From Stachybotrys elegans (taxonomy: Eukaryota; Ascomycota; Sordariomycetes; Hypocreales; Stachybotryaceae): 64,000 nucleotides of DNA. The notes under the pieces are model-generated. The model had not been told where the DNA came from, made no database searches, and worked only from the letters and a program-made list of their open reading frames with translations. Position 1 is the stretch's first letter. The number at the start of each line of letters is the position of its first letter. The position numbers and the translations under genes were made by a program. This document shows, in pieces, positions 40,699 through 52,873 of the stretch. Location of the stretch: contig JAGPNK010000001.1 of assembly GCA_020746835.1 (NCBI GenBank), positions 186,001-250,000 of the forward strand, read 5' to 3'.

Positions 40699-43600
40699 TT
40701 GGACAGCGACGGGTGGATGTGGATGTGCGAAAGGATTCCAGATGAAACAGGCTGAGAAAACAGGTGAGATGCAGGGAGGGGGACTTAATTCAAGGTTGGC
40801 CTGGGCTCCCTCGCACATGCTTCGACCTAGCAATTTGATCGTGAGTACCGAGTCCTGGCAAGGCAGAGCCGATGATCCGTACAGTCCGCGTCGTTGGAAT
40901 CTCTCGAGGTGATATATGTATGACTGTGCCGATGGACAGATTTTGGGTTTGGCTAAGGCGACGGCGTCACTCTGTCGATGACTACTGCGTACCGTAATAA
41001 AGAGTTTGACTTACTACGACTGATGAAGATGGCGGCGGACTTACGTCGACTCTCGGAGCGCAAGGGGAAGGAGCCAAGCCAGGGCAGGGTGAGAGGACAA
41101 GAGGGCAGGAGGGCAAGAGGCCTGTGAAGTGACAGCCGTACCTTGCTGCACTTGCGTAGGCACAGTGCGGGGCACCATGGTACCTGCCCTAGCCTCCCGC
41201 TAACGACTTGTACCTACGAGAGCGTACCTCCCCATCTGGATCCGTATGCTCCGTTGGTTGCTCAACTCGCAGGTACCAGGCACCCACTAGCGACGGACCT
41301 GCCCTAACACTAAGGTAGGTACGGAGCACCAAGAGGAACAAAAGCCAAATGTACTGAGGCATGCATCTGCAGCAGCCACCTCTATTATGCTTCGGTCTTC
41401 CATACCATCCTGATCGTCGCCGCACACTTCCTTCGCTCAACCTCGGAGCCAGGCATGCATGCTCACTCGTCCAGCTCCACTGTCGACGGATGATGGCGGG
41501 TGAGACGACCCGAGCCCACGTATGCACTCACAGACCACACATGCACACATTTGTCGAGTTACCAAGGACACGCTGCCCCTCCGCATCACTCGCTACCCGA
41601 GTTATACGTGTCAGTCGAGACAACAAGCATCTATCTTCAACCAGGCCGCGCCCGTCCTCTTGGGCCTGTATCTGTTGTTGATTCTGCCACGCCCAACCAC
41701 CCGAACCCGGCTCCCCGTATTGGTTGCATCCATCACGACGAGGGGCTGAGCCTGGTCGACCCTGGACCAGGTCGGCGACACCTGGGTTCAAAATCAATCA
41801 CCTCCGTCCGTCAGTCACATCCGGTCTGCAATTGGTCCAGGCCACCCACCGAGTCCTCGGACCCAGCTTCGTCGACCAGCCACCACCTTGACGCAAGGTA
41901 CAGGTCACCTGCAACCAGCCTGGTGGGGCTCTGCCGCCTTGGCCCAGGCACTTGGTGCATTCAGTCTCCTCCATCAGCAGTCATCATTGGCACGGAGAAC
42001 TCCATCCTCTTCTATTCATCGTCCACGGGACACGTTTGACCCTTGACACACCGAGTTTGCCTTGATTACTGTTTCTGCGTCCCTGCCTAGCCTCACCGCC
42101 TGTATTTGCGGAAAACGAGGCTGCAAAGCTGTGTCGTCCTTGTTCATGGTAGTACGACTTCGTGGCCATGGTCCGTCTCTCCCTGACAAGTCCGACTTTG
42201 TTGCCTTCTCATACTTCCAGTAGAAGCTTACAAATTACTCTGCCCCACCATCCTCCCCTGATCGCCTGGTTCCCTCCACACGCCACAAGGGGTACCTGGA
42301 TCTGGAATCGGCCGGGCCTTACATGAGCGGCTTTCAAGCACATCTAACTTTCGGTCCATGGTGTTTTCACATGCCACGCCATGGAAGCCCGTGCATGGAA
42401 ACTACCGGCTCAGTGCTCGCCGGCCTCGAGTAACCAAATGTTCTTGTCAATACGGAGTACTTGCAGAAAACGGTCCTGTCAAGCGTAGTGTGTCAGCCTG
42501 GCGTGCCGCCCGTTGAGGTACCCATAAACAGCGCCAGTCCGTCCGCTGGGTTGATCTCCAGCACCGGGATGTGCGGCACCACGATTCGCAATCCCTGCAT
42601 CTCTACTTCTACCTTGGGTCATGGAACACAAAAAGAAGCTCGGGCACGCGCATACGGGCTTCGATCGAGGCAGACAAAGAGGCTGCAACGACCGATCTGA
42701 GGCAAGGGGTGGGATAACCACGTCGTTATACACCAGTTCAGCCAAGCCATGAACTGCCCGAATTCTAAAACATCATGCGCAAGCAGGCCTGTCCAATATT
42801 CACCCCAGCTACAAGAACTCGCCCTGGCATAGCCGCCACCTTAGTCTGTCAGACCCAAGCAGCATGTGGAAGACAACTTACACATGGCCATAGGTCAGGA
42901 ACTTGCACGCGACAACAGCCGTGACGCCCAAAGCAGCAGATAACTAGCACCATGTCTTACCACTTGGTCGGTTATGCTTCTTTCAGCCTGGGTGCAACTC
43001 TGGCGCCCAGTTGTTAATTACACAAGTTTAGTGGCACATGCAGAAACAAGACAATAACGGGATTCTTGGGCAGTGAGTCCCCTACTTCTTCATACAAGGC
43101 TTACCACAATCTGGTGCTGGGGCGGACTCGAGCGATTGTTCCCAGTTCTGTCGCCACAGTGTTACGGCAGATGGCGCAACACGTTACAAGACCCTCGAAA
43201 CTCAAGCATGGCCCCATCCCGTCCGCTGTCTCAATTAGATTCACTGGTACGAAACCCATTCGTACGAATGACGAGAGCAAACATCTCCGGTTGCCGCCTT
43301 TCTTGGCAAATTTACGTGTTCGGCGAGTTGACGACTGAAATTTTGGATTGACCACATGACACTTGAGTACAGTCTCGGATGCTGCTGACCTGGCATGGTT
43401 GCCTCAATCTTAGCCAACACGTCTCCTCAGGGCAATCCCCTACCAAGCATGGCATATCCAGTCCGTTTGCAATGTCGCCACTCCCTCTCGATAAATTCCA
43501 GAGCTGAACCCGGCGTGGCTTCAATCAGGTACTGGCGCACACGTATACACTCGTCAAAACACGGAATAATTGACCGACACGTTGCAGACGCCGACCTATC

Positions 43601-45514
43601 ACGACGGACGGGTCGTATGTCTTGGGCAAGACATCCTACGTCTGATATCTACACCGCCACTTGTATTCAGGGTCCGGAAACGTGACTGTGATCAATCATC
43701 CGCAAGGGTCGTGTCCAATGACCAATGCATCACTGCATGTCCCTGTAGGTCTACAAGTGCGTCTGTCTCAGCCGCTTCCTCGTTTGGCGGGCGCCGTCTA
43801 GAACACATATTGCCACCCCCTCGCTTCCTACGTCGGTGCGCCGCACTAGCCTATTGCTTTCACTGTGCGTGCTGCGCTCGGAATCGTCGGGACACAGTCC
43901 ATCGACGCCATGGCACACGCCGTTGGAAGAACTGAATGGATTAATCCTCTGCCAGAGGCGTCAGTCTTTCCCCACGCGAGCTCCAGAAGCGCCTCTCCAC
44001 CCGCCAATCATTCAGGTCCAGTGAGCTCTCAGGCCCGGAAGGTTGACTGGCCAGGAACACACTGAGAGATGCAGGCACACTCTAGCTCTGACCTTTCCGT
44101 CGGGGCGCCTGCATCGGCGCTACCGCCTTGCCTGCATCGCTGAATCCCAGCTCCAAGCAGGAGGTGGCGGGTCCTCCAACGTTGCCGCTGCACCTGGATG
44201 CGTCGTTTGGCCGTTTAATGTCCGTCTTTCTTGCAGGCAGCGTGAGCTTTCTGCATCCTACTCCACTGTTTTCCCCGCGTCTTCTCACCCCACCCTCTCG
44301 ACAAGATGCATTCTCGAGAGCTTCATTCGTGGAACTACGTCACGCATGGCGACCCCGCCGTGGTAGCTTTCCTGTTGGAAACCCTTCCGACCTGGTGGTT
44401 CGCGAGGGGACAACATCATAGATCTTCCATACCTGGATGAGCCACGGCATCATGGCTTCTCCGGATCTGCACTGCGCTACCCTTAGCTAGTTGCCAGTAT
44501 ATTTAGTGAACTCAACCGCTGCATGCCTGAGCTTCTTGCTTGCGGTGCCATCCAGATTGTTGCCCGTAATTAGTTGGTAGGTTGCTGCAACGACGATCTG
44601 TGCTCTAGGTCTGCAGGTCTGGTGACGTCGAAGGCTGCGAATTCCATGTCAACGGATTCAAATGTTTCTCCAAATTCTCCATGAGCCAAAACCCGACTAC
44701 ACGCGATAACGAGTTCGACGATCTGCTGGGCGGTGCGGCGTATCGTGCCTTTCACAAGTCATCTCCAGCCCATCTGATAAATGCGCCAAGGCACTTGGAT
44801 CTATGGCAGGTTCGCACAAGGTTCGCCCGAGTCACGACGTTTGCAGATCTTGGACACCCCTTGGATGTCTGGGAGCGGCAATCACGCAGGTCTCGATCTT
44901 GGCGCAGATCTTGTCGAGGTTGCCAGTGTATTCCTCCGGTCAAGGCTAGCTAGCGGCATGAACAGTCTGGAATCGAGGTGGCGAGGCGAGGTGAGGGTTG
45001 TGCAATGTCGATGCTACCAACATATTGCCCTCGCGAGAACATTAGGTCGACACGTAGGCTGGCAGAAGCGGCAATAGAGGAAATCCGATTGCAATATGGT
45101 TCGAAGCGGCGGCCTGCCCGTGAGAACCTCAGTCCATCTCAGCTTGATGGCCGTCAGCACTATTCCCAATCATGGTCTAATGTAGGCCGGACACTGATGG
45201 ACAAGCATGCCACATCAAGGGCCCAAAGTATAACTGCATGAATGTGATACTGACGGGTGAATCTGACGCTGAAATTCAGGTACAGGCAATTGCATTTCTA
45301 TCCATAAAATACATCAATCTCATACATCATCCCAGTATATGACGCGGGTTCTGCCGTCAACCATCCTCTTAATCATGTCCATCTAGGAACATAGTCCATC
45401 TAAATCGGGACCCAAGATGGCTTGAGCCAGGTATGCCAACAAAGATCATTGCCTGATGAAATGTTATATCGACGAGACCCCCCAACTCCGTTGCAAATCA
45501 AATTACTGCGATGC

Positions 45515-47305
45515 TTAAACGTCAAGCATGCTGCGGACCTGCTGGGGCTTTTGCCCGTTGAGGGACCCGTTGGTGGAAGAGCTGCTCCTCCTATCCGTGT
45601 AAGGCGGAGGCGCGGAAGACGAGGACATTGACGCAGGCCCATCCTCCATGAGCCACATATGACGGTCAACCTGCTGTGCTGCATAGAGGTTGGGGAAGTA
45701 GACGGTAGGGCCTGGGACGTATGGCTCGGGCTTGGCGTCCAGGTCTGGGAGGAATCCAGGAGGCGGTGCTGGACCGGCATCCGGGTCTAGGTAGTCGTCA
45801 TTCATGGGAACACGGGCTTGCTGCATCTTGGTATAGATGTTCTTGACGCCGGCTCTGTCAACGCGAGGGTTGTTGGGCAAGGCGGCCAGCTCGATGTCGT
45901 TATTGGCGGCAGCGGTACGTGCGTCCTCGCGGATAGCCCTCTCTGCCGCCGTCTCCAGGTCTTTTCTTCGGCCAGCGCCTCTCTCGGTGCCAATCTCGTT
46001 GACGTTGCGCCCAATCTTGTCTCGCAACGACAGGAGGTGGTCGCCTCGGACGCGGCTCCACCACGCAGGCCTTCGTACCAAGCCCAGTTCGCGATCGATG
46101 ATCTCGCCACGCTCGATCCGTTGACGGAGGAGCTCCTTGTCCTCGTTGGGGCTGAAGTAACCGTAGAATATCTGGATGTAGATGATGGCAAGGGCAGGTC
46201 CGTAGCCCCAGCCGAAAATGATGGGCACGGGGCCGTCGTGTCGCATCAGAGACCAGTCGACGACGAAGGAGATGAAGACCTGGTAGGCAATCTGACCGGC
46301 ACAAAGAGGGACGATGAGCAGGAAACGCGGCGGGAACGAGCGGAGATAGTCGAGGATTTTACGGAAGAATCCTCCGTTGGACGGCTTGTAGTAGTGGATT
46401 GAGTGGTGCATGGAGAAGCAGATGGTCAACCAGCAGACAACAAGACAGAATGCGCCAGCCTTGAAACGATTGTTGACAGCGCCAGGGTTGAACCTGTTCT
46501 CGATCTGATCCGGAGCCGACTGGTACCTCAGAAAAACCCAACTTCTGGGGATGCAAAGGAAGAAGTTCTGGAAATGTCAGCGGTGGCCTTGATCAATATC
46601 TAGAGTACCTACCATCCAGTTCCAAAAGTAGAACCACAGAGGCAGATAGAACTCAACCTTGGCACGGCGATCGTCCTGAGCAAAGGTATATGGGTTCGGG
46701 TCGGTGAATTGTCTTTCCTGCCAGCTGCCCCAATGGCGCACGGCCTCCCATACCACGGCGACGATGCCATTGTTGATGAGGAACCAGGCGAAGACGGTAA
46801 CAATCATGGGGATTTCCTGCATAAAGTAACGGTCGACGTCGATGTTCATGAACAGGCTGATGAGGGCGAAGGAGCAGACAAAGCAGGCCCAGTACCATTG
46901 CCAGCGGCGACCAATGGGATAGAAACGACGATCGACGGGGAGGTAGAGGCGACCGTGCTTGGCGAGTGCGGTCATGGTGAGGACGAGACCAACGCCAAAG
47001 GCGACAGCGAAGCCGATTCCGGTCAGCGCACGAGGTCCAACGGGGTTAATGGCGACCCAGCAGCTTGTCGAGTTGTGCCACGAGCCGTTGGGCCATAGGC
47101 CAAGCGGCTCGACATAAGGCTCGAAGAGCAGGTAACAACGGGAGCCGTTGGACACGGTGCCGTTGCTGTAGAGGGTGTAGTTCCATTCGTTGAGCGTCGT
47201 CAGGTTGAAGTGGTTCCCACCAAGGATCGTATCCGTCCTGTTGTCACCCTCGGGAAAAGGAAGCACCTCCCGGCGGGAGAGGAAGCTGAAGTCGAAGCCG
47301 GACAT
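45515..47305 (-). CDS. DUF2434-like multi-pass membrane protein
   Basis: Exons 47305-46614 and 46568-45515, intron 46613-46569 (GTAGGT...CCGCTGACATTTCCAG), 581 residues. The N-terminus MSGFDFSFLSRR precedes a lumenal/extracellular part with several N-x-S/T sites (NLTTLNEWNYT, NGTVSNGS). About seven hydrophobic segments follow, e.g. ALTGIGFAVAFGVGLVLTM, FVCSFALISLFMNI, IPMIVTVFAWFLINNGIV, FLLIVPLCAGQIAYQVFISF. The C-terminal 200 residues are cytosolic, charged then Pro/Ser-rich. It resembles the fungal family of unknown function DUF2434 (recognised from memory). Role unknown. It is divergent from COG5, with 834 bp between the start codons. Confidence 0.8.
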
Positions 47306-48139
47306 GGTTGTTTGTTGATGTCGGATCGAGGTTGTCGGAGCAATTCAACAACAATGGTCGCAGCGCGTCGCGAGAGCGATGAAGGGGCGACAGATGAGAG
47401 CAGTGAAGCCCGTCTTAATATGAACTGGACTCTATTCAACCCTTGCTGCTCATGAGGAATGGATGGAAGTCGAGGGTTGAAGGAAAAGCACTCGCACATT
47501 CGCCCTTGCCGTGAGAGCCGGGGATTACGACGGACCGGGGGCAGGTGCACAGGCGATCTAGTGGCACGGCAAGCACGGAGCCAAGGTCGCCCGCCCAGCA
47601 AGCTTTTAATGTGGCTCCACAAGGGCGAGATGAGAGGTACTTGGCCGGGGTGCATGAACAGGTGGTGGGCAAAGTCTCTCTTATCGGAGGCGGCTTAGCA
47701 TGAGCAATATCGGCTGGGTGGGAACGAGACAGAGACTTGACGCGGCGAATTCAAGTAATTGCAAGACACTTTTAAACATTTCGACAAATATTTTGAATAC
47801 AAATCGCTGTCAATGTAGTGGAAGACTTGACGAGCAGCGGTAGAAATCAGCGTCTTTGACAGTAAAGAGTTTGTATCGCATAATGAGACCTCTTGTCGAT
47901 CCCATTACGAATCATGCTGTAAAATGGCTCCCCCGGATCGAAAGCTCATGTTTTGATTTGGAAACCAAACAGGAATGGCTGCAGCCACCCTTGTGGAGGT
48001 CTGTCGGAAGTGGGGAAGCAACCTCTCCACGATTTTTCGAGTTAAACCTCAACGTGGTTGCATCGACGGCTTCGCCTAACCGGCCGGCGCTGATTGGCCC
48101 AAACATACCGTCTTCCATCGACTCGAAGCCAGAGGCACA

Positions 48140-49456
48140 ATGACAGCCGCCTCCAATTCAGCTCGCGAGGCTGAGGAGCCCTCCTACGTCGACTACGAGA
48201 CCTTCCTCTCCCCCGACTTTACCCCGGCCGCCTTTGCCAACTCGCTCGTCATCGCCACAAACAACCCCAACGACACACCCCTCGACCTCTCCACCCCGCT
48301 CTCCCGTGTCCTTTTCGACGCCCAAGAGGTCGACTCCCACATCGACCAGCTCACCACCCGCTCAGCCGTCCCGCTGCTCCAGCACACGCAGCAGCAGACC
48401 AATGCCAGCACCCGCATCCTCACAGAGCTCGATGCCCAGATCAAGAGTCTCAACGATAGCTATCGCCAGCTTGAGAAGGAGGTCATCGATAAGCACGCCG
48501 AGGCCGATGAGGTTCGCCAGGTAGCTCTGCGGTTGTGGGAGACATTGCGGCTGGGCCGTTCGGTCGGGCGATGTCTCCAGCTTGGCCGCCAGCTCGAGAT
48601 TCAGCACGCAGAGCTCGCTGCCTCGAGTGAAGACCATGGCGCCCTCGTCCGATGCTCCTACACCATCCTCTCTCTCCGCGAAATCCTCGACAGCAAAGCT
48701 CCCGGTGAAGAAGGCCATGGCTTGGGAAGAGTCGATGCTATCCGCGCGCTCCAGGACGCCATCATCACGCCTATAGAACGATCGATCCGGGAGACCTCGG
48801 AGCGTCTCGTCCGCGAATTTGCTGCCCCCGCCAACATGACCTTCTCCCAGGGTGAGGAGTCTCGGCTGAGAGTGGTTTCCGCCATGTCGGCTCTGTACCT
48901 CCTATCCCCTACTCTTGGTGCAAAGTCGGAAAAATGGACACCTCGGTTGCTGCTACAGAGCCTTGAGACGTACATGCGCTCAGCGCTACAGACGAGCATC
49001 GTCTCCTTGGCCCGGTCGCTGGGCCAGCTGCCTACTCTTGAAAAGTCACTGGCAGAGGTTACCTCGAAATGTCAGAACATCGTCTCTCTCGAGCTCATCC
49101 TCGAGAATACGAAGCCTCCATCGCATCCGTTGGTCACGCATCAAAAGGCAGCAAACCTACTGCAGCCGCTACTGGGCCATCTCGAAACGGGATCTCTCCC
49201 TTCCTACTTTTGGAGGACCATGGCCAGCAGTCTGTCCACCCGTGTGCAGGATATTGTCAACCGCGGCGGCGTTGTGGCCAGGACCCTAAAGTCGAACAAG
49301 AGCAATGTGGGCGATGCGATTCGCCAGACCGTCATCAATGGTTCCAAACCACCCAGTGCCATGCTGGACGCCAAGACGAAGACGAAGGCCGAAGGGAACT
49401 GGGACCGCGAGATCGCTGTCATGGTTGGCAGCGTAGTCAACGGGCTGGGCCGATAA
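48140..49456 (+). CDS. COG5: Conserved oligomeric Golgi complex subunit 5
   Basis: 438 residues, no intron. The N-terminal block YVDYETFLSPDFTPAAFAN and the following LDLSTPLSRVLFDAQEVDSH are characteristic of Cog5 N-terminal regions. Residues about 60-150 form a coiled coil (LTELDAQIKSLNDSYRQLEK), as expected for a CATCHR tethering protein; the rest is helical (RVDAIRALQDAIITPIERSI). It belongs to lobe B of the COG tether on Golgi membranes and is needed for retrograde intra-Golgi transport and correct glycosylation. The protein is shorter than animal COG5 (about 800), as usual in ascomycetes. Start ATG follows gaggcaca. Gelsolin-like gene downstream on the same strand. Confidence 0.9.
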   Translation: MTAASNSAREAEEPSYVDYETFLSPDFTPAAFANSLVIATNNPNDTPLDLSTPLSRVLFDAQEVDSHIDQLTTRSAVPLLQHTQQQTNASTRILTELDAQIKSLNDSYRQLEKEVIDKHAEADEVRQVALRLWETLRLGRSVGRCLQLGRQLEIQHAELAASSEDHGALVRCSYTILSLREILDSKAPGEEGHGLGRVDAIRALQDAIITPIERSIRETSERLVREFAAPANMTFSQGEESRLRVVSAMSALYLLSPTLGAKSEKWTPRLLLQSLETYMRSALQTSIVSLARSLGQLPTLEKSLAEVTSKCQNIVSLELILENTKPPSHPLVTHQKAANLLQPLLGHLETGSLPSYFWRTMASSLSTRVQDIVNRGGVVARTLKSNKSNVGDAIRQTVINGSKPPSAMLDAKTKTKAEGNWDREIAVMVGSVVNGLGR

Positions 49457-49740
49457 TTTCCATATAGACTAGCATAGCGAGGATATCCAATCGAATCCCG
49501 TTGAATTATTCTCCTTATGCATTGCGTGTCAGTCATTTGTGGGTCGGCAGTGAAACTTGGCACTATCAACCTCCCCTCACTTGGATCTCACAAACGCAAG
49601 TCAACGACGGATCCCATTCATCAACTACAATTTGAACAAAATAATTAACAAATAATTGAACAAATAATTTGAACAAGTCAACGGTCAGTGCATTGGACAA
49701 GAAGATAACTTCCGTCCTTTGGAGCTGACATCATCTAGCA

Positions 49741-50925
49741 ATGCCACCCAATCAAGGCCTCGTTCATCTCAAGGAGTATGATATCAAAGACAGCAATGTC
49801 GAGCTAATCGGCTCCGACCTCGATCACCGCGTCAAGTATAACTCGGCCGCCACAGAGCCCGCTTGGCATGAGGGCGGTATTGGCGAGGAGCCCGGCCTTT
49901 ACATATGGCGTATCGAGGACTTTCAGGTAGTGCCCTGGCCCAAGGAAAAGTACGGCACATTCTACGATGGCGACAGCTTCATCGTCTTGTACTCCATCAA
50001 GGTCGGCGACAAGGATGGAAAGGAACGTCTCGTCCATGACATCTTCTTCTGGCTGGGCACTCACACCTCTCAAGACGAGGCTGGCGTTGCTGCCTACAAG
50101 ACGGTTGAGCTGGACGAGTTCCTCCACGGTGCGGCCGCTCAGCACCGCGAAGTGCAGGAGGCGCCGTCGGACGATTTCCTCGCACTCTTTCCCCACATGT
50201 CCATCCGCTCCGGGGGTGTGGCCTCTGGCTTCCGCCACGTCGAAGAGGAAGAACCGCAGGAAATCACCACGCTGCTGCGCGTCTTCAAGAGCCCCAACGC
50301 CAATGGTATCGTCGTACACGAGGTTCAGCCTACGTGGCGAAGCTTGGACGACGGCGACGTCTTTGTCCTCGACAAGGGCGACAAGATCTGGGTGTGGCAG
50401 GGTCAGAAGTGCAGTCCCATGGAAAAGGCCAAAGCTGCGCAAGTCGTGCACGACATGGTTGTTGCCAAGCACGCAGAGGTCGAGGTCCTATCGCAGGATG
50501 AGTCTCGCTCGCGCCGTGTGATAGACCTGCTAGGCGGAGACGACGACACACCCCGGGACGGGTTCCAAGCTCGCAGGCCCGTAGCGTCGGGTACGCATAT
50601 TCACGATGGCGCCGGCCGGCCAAAGAAGCTGTTCCGTCTGAGCGATGCATCGGGCGAGCTGGAGTTCAACCTCGTCCGCGACGGTGGGGTTTCCATGGAC
50701 GACCTGGACGGAAACGACGTCTTCCTGCTGGACGATGCTGGCCGTGCCATCTGGATCTGGGAAGGACGGGGTGCCAGCAGAGCAGAGAAGGCGAGCTGGC
50801 TGGGAGTAGCGCGTGCCTATGTCAGGTATATCCAGAGTGAGGATAAGGAGGCCTACCTTACGCCGATAGCAAAGGTTGGCCAAGGTAATGAGAGCATGGG
50901 ATTTATGAGGGCGATTGAGGCTTAG
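49741..50925 (+). CDS. Gelsolin/severin-like actin-binding protein
   Basis: 394 residues, no intron, ATG after catctagca. Three gelsolin-homology repeats: about 50-130 (GLYIWRIEDFQVVPWP, GTFYDGDSFIVLYSI, HDIFFWLG), about 180-265 (LLRVFKSPNANGIVVHEV, LDDGDVFVLDKGDKIWVWQG) and about 300-390 (KKLFRLSDASGELEF, LDGNDVFLLDDAGRAIWIWEG). Three repeats are the fragmin/severin layout: Ca-dependent severing and capping of actin filaments in the cytosol (family knowledge). The spacer between repeats 2 and 3 is short and polar. The promoter is AT-rich with repeated aataattgaacaa motifs (49625-49680). Confidence 0.9.
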   Translation: MPPNQGLVHLKEYDIKDSNVELIGSDLDHRVKYNSAATEPAWHEGGIGEEPGLYIWRIEDFQVVPWPKEKYGTFYDGDSFIVLYSIKVGDKDGKERLVHDIFFWLGTHTSQDEAGVAAYKTVELDEFLHGAAAQHREVQEAPSDDFLALFPHMSIRSGGVASGFRHVEEEEPQEITTLLRVFKSPNANGIVVHEVQPTWRSLDDGDVFVLDKGDKIWVWQGQKCSPMEKAKAAQVVHDMVVAKHAEVEVLSQDESRSRRVIDLLGGDDDTPRDGFQARRPVASGTHIHDGAGRPKKLFRLSDASGELEFNLVRDGGVSMDDLDGNDVFLLDDAGRAIWIWEGRGASRAEKASWLGVARAYVRYIQSEDKEAYLTPIAKVGQGNESMGFMRAIEA

Positions 50926-51428
50926 AGTAGATAAACTGTGGTTACATACAGGCCCTGGCATTGACCGCCGCAATGCCCATCTACAAGGGATTTCTCGGAT
51001 GTCTGTTGGAATCAGATGGGTCGCTCTGTTGACTGCCAAACTGAGGGTGAGAAGGTGAGGTACAGGCCCATGTCATTCTTGTTGTCAATGCCATTGGGTC
51101 GCAATCAAGCAATTGCCTTATCACGTATGTCATTATCACAAAGGCAATGCAATAATCATCTAAATACCCGCCACGTGAATCTTGGCCCGAGGTGATTGAC
51201 CGCATGAGGCAGCTGCATTCTGAAAACGTCAAAGCACTGCTCGGCGCGGGTCCAATCGCAATAGCACAGTGATTAAGATGCAACCTTACCGCTGCAACTC
51301 GTCGGCAAATCGCCAGGAAGATGTTACCCACGTGCATGTCGCATGCGCACGATGCCTTGGCAACGGCGCGATGATCCTCTTCAGGAACGAGTTCTTGTGG
51401 GGTTCCCGTTGCTTGCCTATGGGTGATG

Positions 51429-51436
51429 TATATATA
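51429..51436 (+). promoter_or_regulatory. TATA element of the secreted EEP-fold gene
   Basis: TATATATA in gggtgatgtatatataggc, 57 nt before the ATG at 51493. Confidence 0.4.
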
Positions 51437-51492
51437 GGCAATCGAACTGCAGTGTATGAGGCCCTTGTTGGGTTGGCCAGGCACGCATCACA

Positions 51493-52353
51493 ATGAAGTT
51501 GATTAATTTGGTGGCCCTCGCTTCGACCGCCGCTGGCGTCGCGCAAGCCCTCGACGTCCGGCTCATGACATACAACATCCGTCAAGCAGTCGTTATCCCT
51601 ACCGCCGGCGAGCGATGGTGGTTCCTCCGCCGCCCTCTCTTTCGTCGCCAGATCCAGCGTGAAGTTGCCGGGCGCGACAATTCCATGCTCTGCTTCCAGG
51701 AGGCGCTCAACTCCCAAGTCCAGGATATCCAGTCCGACCTGGGCCGCGAGTGGACATACATTGGCGTTGGGCGCGACGACGGTGTCCGCGGCGGCGAGTT
51801 CTCTCCTATCTTCTATCGCCCTTCCTCTTGGAGGCTGCTGGATAGCAGGACCTACTGGCTCAGCCAGAACCCCGATCAAGTCGGCTCTGTGGGATGGGAC
51901 GCTGCGCTGCCTCGCATCCTTACTGTCGGGCGGTTTCAGCACACTCAGACGGGCGAGCCGCTTGTCTTTATGTGCACGCATTTCGACCACCAGGGACAAG
52001 TGGCTCGCGAAAACTCAGCCCGCCTCATTGACAGCATTGCCGAGTCATGGGCCCAGGGCAGCAAGGTCTTTGTGGGGGGTGATTTCAATGTTGCGCCGGG
52101 CAATCCAGCATACTCGATCCTGGCCTCGGAGCTGCGTGACCTGCGCAGCGTTGTGCCCCAGGGACTTCAATCGGGGCCGGCCATGACGTATACTGCCTTT
52201 ACGGCGTCGGAGAGTGACGATGCGCAGCTGGATCACCTGTTCGTAAAGGATCCCGCTGGGGTTGAGTGGAGAGGGTTAGCGACCTTGTCAAACACGGACA
52301 ATGGCGTGTACATCTCAGACCATCGTGCTGTGGTGGTAGACTTTACTCTGTAG
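51493..52353 (+). CDS. Secreted endonuclease/exonuclease/phosphatase-fold protein
   Basis: 286 residues, no intron. Signal peptide MKLINLVALASTAAGVAQA, mature start about LDVRLMTYNI. All catalytic blocks of the EEP (DNase I-like) superfamily are visible: TYNIRQ (Asn), CFQEA (Glu), CTHFDHQG (His), GGDFNVAPGN (Asp, Asn) and ISDHRAVVVDF (Asp-His). It should be a metal-dependent phosphodiesterase or phosphatase acting outside the cell. A nuclease, sphingomyelinase-like or inositol-phosphatase activity cannot be told apart from sequence. No disulfide-rich part: only two Cys in the mature chain. Confidence 0.87.
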   Translation: MKLINLVALASTAAGVAQALDVRLMTYNIRQAVVIPTAGERWWFLRRPLFRRQIQREVAGRDNSMLCFQEALNSQVQDIQSDLGREWTYIGVGRDDGVRGGEFSPIFYRPSSWRLLDSRTYWLSQNPDQVGSVGWDAALPRILTVGRFQHTQTGEPLVFMCTHFDHQGQVARENSARLIDSIAESWAQGSKVFVGGDFNVAPGNPAYSILASELRDLRSVVPQGLQSGPAMTYTAFTASESDDAQLDHLFVKDPAGVEWRGLATLSNTDNGVYISDHRAVVVDFTL

Positions 52354-52444
52354 ACGGATATCTTAAATCAAGCAATTCAATTGAATCTGTCGCAAAACAT
52401 AAATGCCGTCTTTCGTGTACCAAACTTGGTGTTGAGTCCGCGTC

Positions 52445-52873
52445 CTAGTAGTCATCTACCTCCTCCCAATAACTCCCCTCTGGAACAGGCACAATGGCCG
52501 ACTTGGCAAAAATGTGGATGGCGCCGTCCAGAGACAAGCCCTCCATGCAGCCTCCCTTGATGGAAATGGTCGGCGTCGGGGTACCATCCGGATTGATAGG
52601 GCGGTGCATCACGCGCACGCCACACTTCTTGCAGAAGTAGCACTGGAGGGTATTCCCCCGGTCTGTCGGCCGCGTCCACATGCCGAGCTTGTTCTGGACG
52701 TCTTCAGGTAGCGGCCAGAGCCCTTCGGCGGGGAATATGGCGGACACCCCAAACGCGGAGGCGGACTGGCGACGGCAATCGAGGCAATGGCATACGTAGA
52801 TGCCGAGTGGCTTCGGCTGGTTTGTGTGGAAGGATACGGTGCCGCACTGGCATCGGACACGAAGATTGGACAT
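52445..52873 (-). CDS. GFA-domain (glutathione-dependent formaldehyde-activating-like) protein
   Basis: 142 residues, single domain, no intron. Zinc-binding motifs of the GFA/CENP-V family: RCQCGTVSF, CHCLDCRRQSASAFG and CYFCKKCGVR. Close relatives bind structural and catalytic zinc and may act on S-hydroxymethyl-glutathione, but for most fungal members the reaction is unproven. No signal peptide; cytosolic. It is convergent with the secreted EEP-fold gene, 91 bp between stops. Confidence 0.9.
   Translation of the reverse strand: MSNLRVRCQCGTVSFHTNQPKPLGIYVCHCLDCRRQSASAFGVSAIFPAEGLWPLPEDVQNKLGMWTRPTDRGNTLQCYFCKKCGVRVMHRPINPDGTPTPTISIKGGCMEGLSLDGAIHIFAKSAIVPVPEGSYWEEVDDY

Larger units (their letters stand above)
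39626..45514. other. 5.9-kb ORF-poor region upstream of the C2H2 gene
   Basis: No coding region could be supported on either strand. Frames up to 179 codons (41500-42039) are low-complexity and lack domains, splice pattern or matching third-position bias. The region lies between the 5' end of the C2H2 gene and the 3' end of the DUF2434-like gene, so it is upstream DNA of the regulator plus the terminator of the latter. It may hold a long leader, distal control sites or a non-coding transcript. Two short tandem repeats lie near the C2H2 gene. Confidence 0.6.

Noticed and set aside
41760..41800. T-arm-like sequence cctgggttcaaaatc at about 41781
   Set aside because: No acceptor stem, D arm or anticodon arm can be built around it, so it is not a tRNA.
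41500..42039. 179-codon plus-strand frame in the gene-poor region
   Set aside because: Low-complexity Pro/Ser/His composition, overlaps equally long frames in other phases, no domain, no splice pattern and no start context.
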